Shown: one piece after another, positions 4,933 to 6,489 of the stretch
How the letters are laid out: the number at the start of each line of letters is the position of its first letter
How positions within the stretch are numbered: the stretch's first letter is position 1
Source: JAUXIQ01 sp030620925 [NCBI: Nitrospinota bacterium]
GTDB lineage: Bacteria > JAUXIQ01
Direction: 5' to 3'
Assembly: GCA_030620925.1 (NCBI GenBank)
Contig: JAUXIQ010000119.1
Location: forward strand, 1-6,489
Length of the DNA stretch: 6,489 bases
Position numbers and translations under genes: made by a program
The notes under the pieces: model-generated
Databases searched by the model: none
Seen by the model: the letters and a program-made list of their open reading frames with translations, nothing else
What the model was told of the DNA's origin: nothing

Positions 4933-6489
4933 CTATGATTGTTGATAGTCCTCGAACCGGTGCACGTTTTCGCCTTCAGGGTCGAACTCCTCGCGGAGCA
5001 GGCGGTCCAGGTTCTTCTGTGAAGCGGTCTTGGGAATCTCGCCTACCACCTGGAGGTATGATGGGACGCTGTTCCGCTCCAACGACGCCATGCAGGCGCT
5101 GAAAATCCCCTTTATATCCAGCCCCGCTTCTTCAGCGGGAACCACCGCGGCCACCAGGTCGCTCTCACCGGGAGATCCCGAAGCCGCCGGTACGCCATAG
5201 ACGCATACATCACCGACATTAGGATGCTCCGCTATCGCTTTCTCCACGTATTCGGGGAGGATGAAATCCCCCTGCCGCCTCAGGCCGCCGCCCCTACGGT
5301 AATCAAAATAGTACCACCCTTCCTCGTCTCTGTGCACCATGTCCCCGCTGCGCAGCCATCCGCCTCTCGTCTTGGCCTCCGAGGCTTCCTTGTTGCCGTG
5401 ATATTCCACCACCGTCTCTCCGGCGGTCCTTCGGGATATAAGCTCCCCCACCTCACCCGGCGCGCACTCGATATCGTCCTCCCTCACCACCTTCATCTCC
5501 CAGAGACTATCAATGGGTTTACCGAAGGAACCGACGGGCCCCTCTCCCGGCGGTTTATGGGCGAAACCTCCTTCCATTGCGCCGTACCATTCATGGATTT
5601 TCACGTTGAAGCGTTTTTCGAACGATTCCCATATCGGCCTGGGCGTACCGGCGCTGAGTACCAGCCGCACCGGGTTGTCCCCGTCATCGGGCTTCTCCGA
5701 CTCGGAGTAGATGCCCATCATCATGCCCCCCAGGAGTGAGAAGGCGGTGCACCCGTGGCTGCGGCAGACATCCCAGATGCGGCTCTTGGTGAACCTGCGG
5801 CTTATCACCGCGGGCACGCCGAGCATCAGGGCGGGCATCAAGGTAACCGCCTGGGCGTTGCCGTGAGTCAGGGAAAGCCCCGTGTAGAGCCGGTCTTCCA
5901 GGGTATACCCCCATATCTGCTGGGACAACACTACGTATCCCAATAGCCGGTCGCTGCGGAGAGTCACGCCCTTGGGGTCGCCGGTGGTCCCGGAGGTGTA
6001 GACTATCATGAAGTAATCGTCCACGGAGTGAGGACCGACTTCGTATCCAGCGGCTTCAGGGCCGTCCAGAAGCTCGTCCAGGCTCGGATATCCGGCGGAG
6101 ACAGAGACCCCGAATTCTTGTTTATAGATAACCCCGATGGTCTTAACGTCCGGGAGTTCCGCAAGGGCCTCCTCCATGGAGGGCATGAACTCGGCGGCGA
6201 AGATAACCCCTTTTGAGCCGGAGTTATCCATCTGGTATCTGAGCTTTTCCCCTTTGGAGCGAGGGTCTATGGGAACCATGACTGCCCCCAGAACGGAGGC
6301 GGCGTACATGGCCAACACCATTTCGGGGTGGTTGCGCATCACCACCGAAAAGGTATCACCCCGGCCTATGCCGTTCTTTTCCAAGGCCCGGGCCAGCTTG
6401 CGGCCCTTGAGTACCAGGCCGGAATAGGTGAGCGTCTCGTCCGGGTGGGGTGAGTTGTCGAAGGTCAACACCGGAAAATCCGGTTTCTC
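4933..6489 (-). CDS. AMP-forming acyl-CoA ligase, CaiC-like, 5' end beyond the window
   Basis: The open frame continues to the right edge: codons before the GTG at 6469-6471 read E-K-P-D-F-P, giving EKPDFPVLTF, a normal ligase N-terminal segment. The GTG is therefore an internal valine, and the true start lies outside. At least 518 residues are visible; probably only a few dozen are missing. Numbering from the window edge, YTSGTTGDPKG (164-174) is the nucleotide-binding loop, YGAMEGG (302-308) the A5-type motif and SGD (381-383) the ribose-binding site. The A8 region reads FDYRRGGGLRRQGDFI (395-410), so the usual DR-K-D is replaced. The C-terminal motif PKTASQK keeps the catalytic-type lysine (Lys492; codon 5014-5016). 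The gene ends with TAG and is followed after 16 bp by the thiolase. The likely role is CoA activation of a carboxylic acid feeding that thiolase; the substrate is unknown. Confidence 0.88.
   Translation of the reverse strand, partial: EKPDFPVLTFDNSPHPDETLTYSGLVLKGRKLARALEKNGIGRGDTFSVVMRNHPEMVLAMYAASVLGAVMVPIDPRSKGEKLRYQMDNSGSKGVIFAAEFMPSMEEALAELPDVKTIGVIYKQEFGVSVSAGYPSLDELLDGPEAAGYEVGPHSVDDYFMIVYTSGTTGDPKGVTLRSDRLLGYVVLSQQIWGYTLEDRLYTGLSLTHGNAQAVTLMPALMLGVPAVISRRFTKSRIWDVCRSHGCTAFSLLGGMMMGIYSESEKPDDGDNPVRLVLSAGTPRPIWESFEKRFNVKIHEWYGAMEGGFAHKPPGEGPVGSFGKPIDSLWEMKVVREDDIECAPGEVGELISRRTAGETVVEYHGNKEASEAKTRGGWLRSGDMVHRDEEGWYYFDYRRGGGLRRQGDFILPEYVEKAIAEHPNVGDVCVYGVPAASGSPGESDLVAAVVPAEEAGLDIKGIFSACMASLERNSVPSYLQVVGEIPKTASQKNLDRLLREEFDPEGENVHRFEDYQQS

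Noticed and set aside
6469-6471. GTG as the start of the right-hand ligase
   Set aside because: The frame stays open to the window edge and the six codons before it (EKPDFP) continue the normal ligase N-terminal pattern, so the gene is partial and the GTG is an internal valine.
1-6489. CRISPR array, tRNA, rRNA, insertion sequence, toxin-antitoxin or defence system
   Set aside because: No regularly spaced direct repeats, cloverleaf-like RNA gene, transposase or recognisable defence protein was seen on either strand.

Overview
This window carries six genes, all reading leftward on the minus strand, and no convincing gene on the plus strand. The gene content suggests a bacterium with anaerobic or versatile acyl-CoA metabolism, and a Desulfobacterota-like (deltaproteobacterial) source would fit. 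That taxonomic guess rests only on gene content: CaiC-like CoA ligases next to an SCP2-type thiolase, plus a DsrE-like protein. Nothing in the window proves it.

In transcriptional order, the right-hand two thirds (6489 to 1100) is a compact lipid or organic-acid module. It consists of an AMP-forming acyl-CoA ligase whose 5' end lies beyond the window, an SCP2-type thiolase, a second CaiC-like AMP-forming ligase, and an alpha/beta hydrolase with an intact Ser-Asp-His triad. Gaps of 16, 81 and 52 bp and a plausible ribosome binding site before each internal gene support co-transcription. A reasonable inference is that the ligases activate carboxylic acids as CoA thioesters, the thiolase cleaves or condenses beta-keto thioesters, and the hydrolase opens or releases an ester, thioester or C-C bond. 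The substrate cannot be read from the sequence.

After a 113-bp gap holding an 8-bp inverted repeat comes a LURP-one/scramblase-like protein (986 to 399) with a strong Shine-Dalgarno sequence. A 279-bp AT-rich spacer (120 to 398) follows. It is full of near-concentric inverted repeats and has a weak promoter-like hexamer pair.

At the left edge is the beginning of a DsrE-like gene. Its reading frame has a good ribosome binding site but no ATG, GTG or TTG in register, and the best start is ATT. The points most worth a second look are this apparent ATT start, the structured spacer in front of it, and the divergence of active-site motifs in the two ligases and the thiolase. I did not find a clearly new defence or mobile system.
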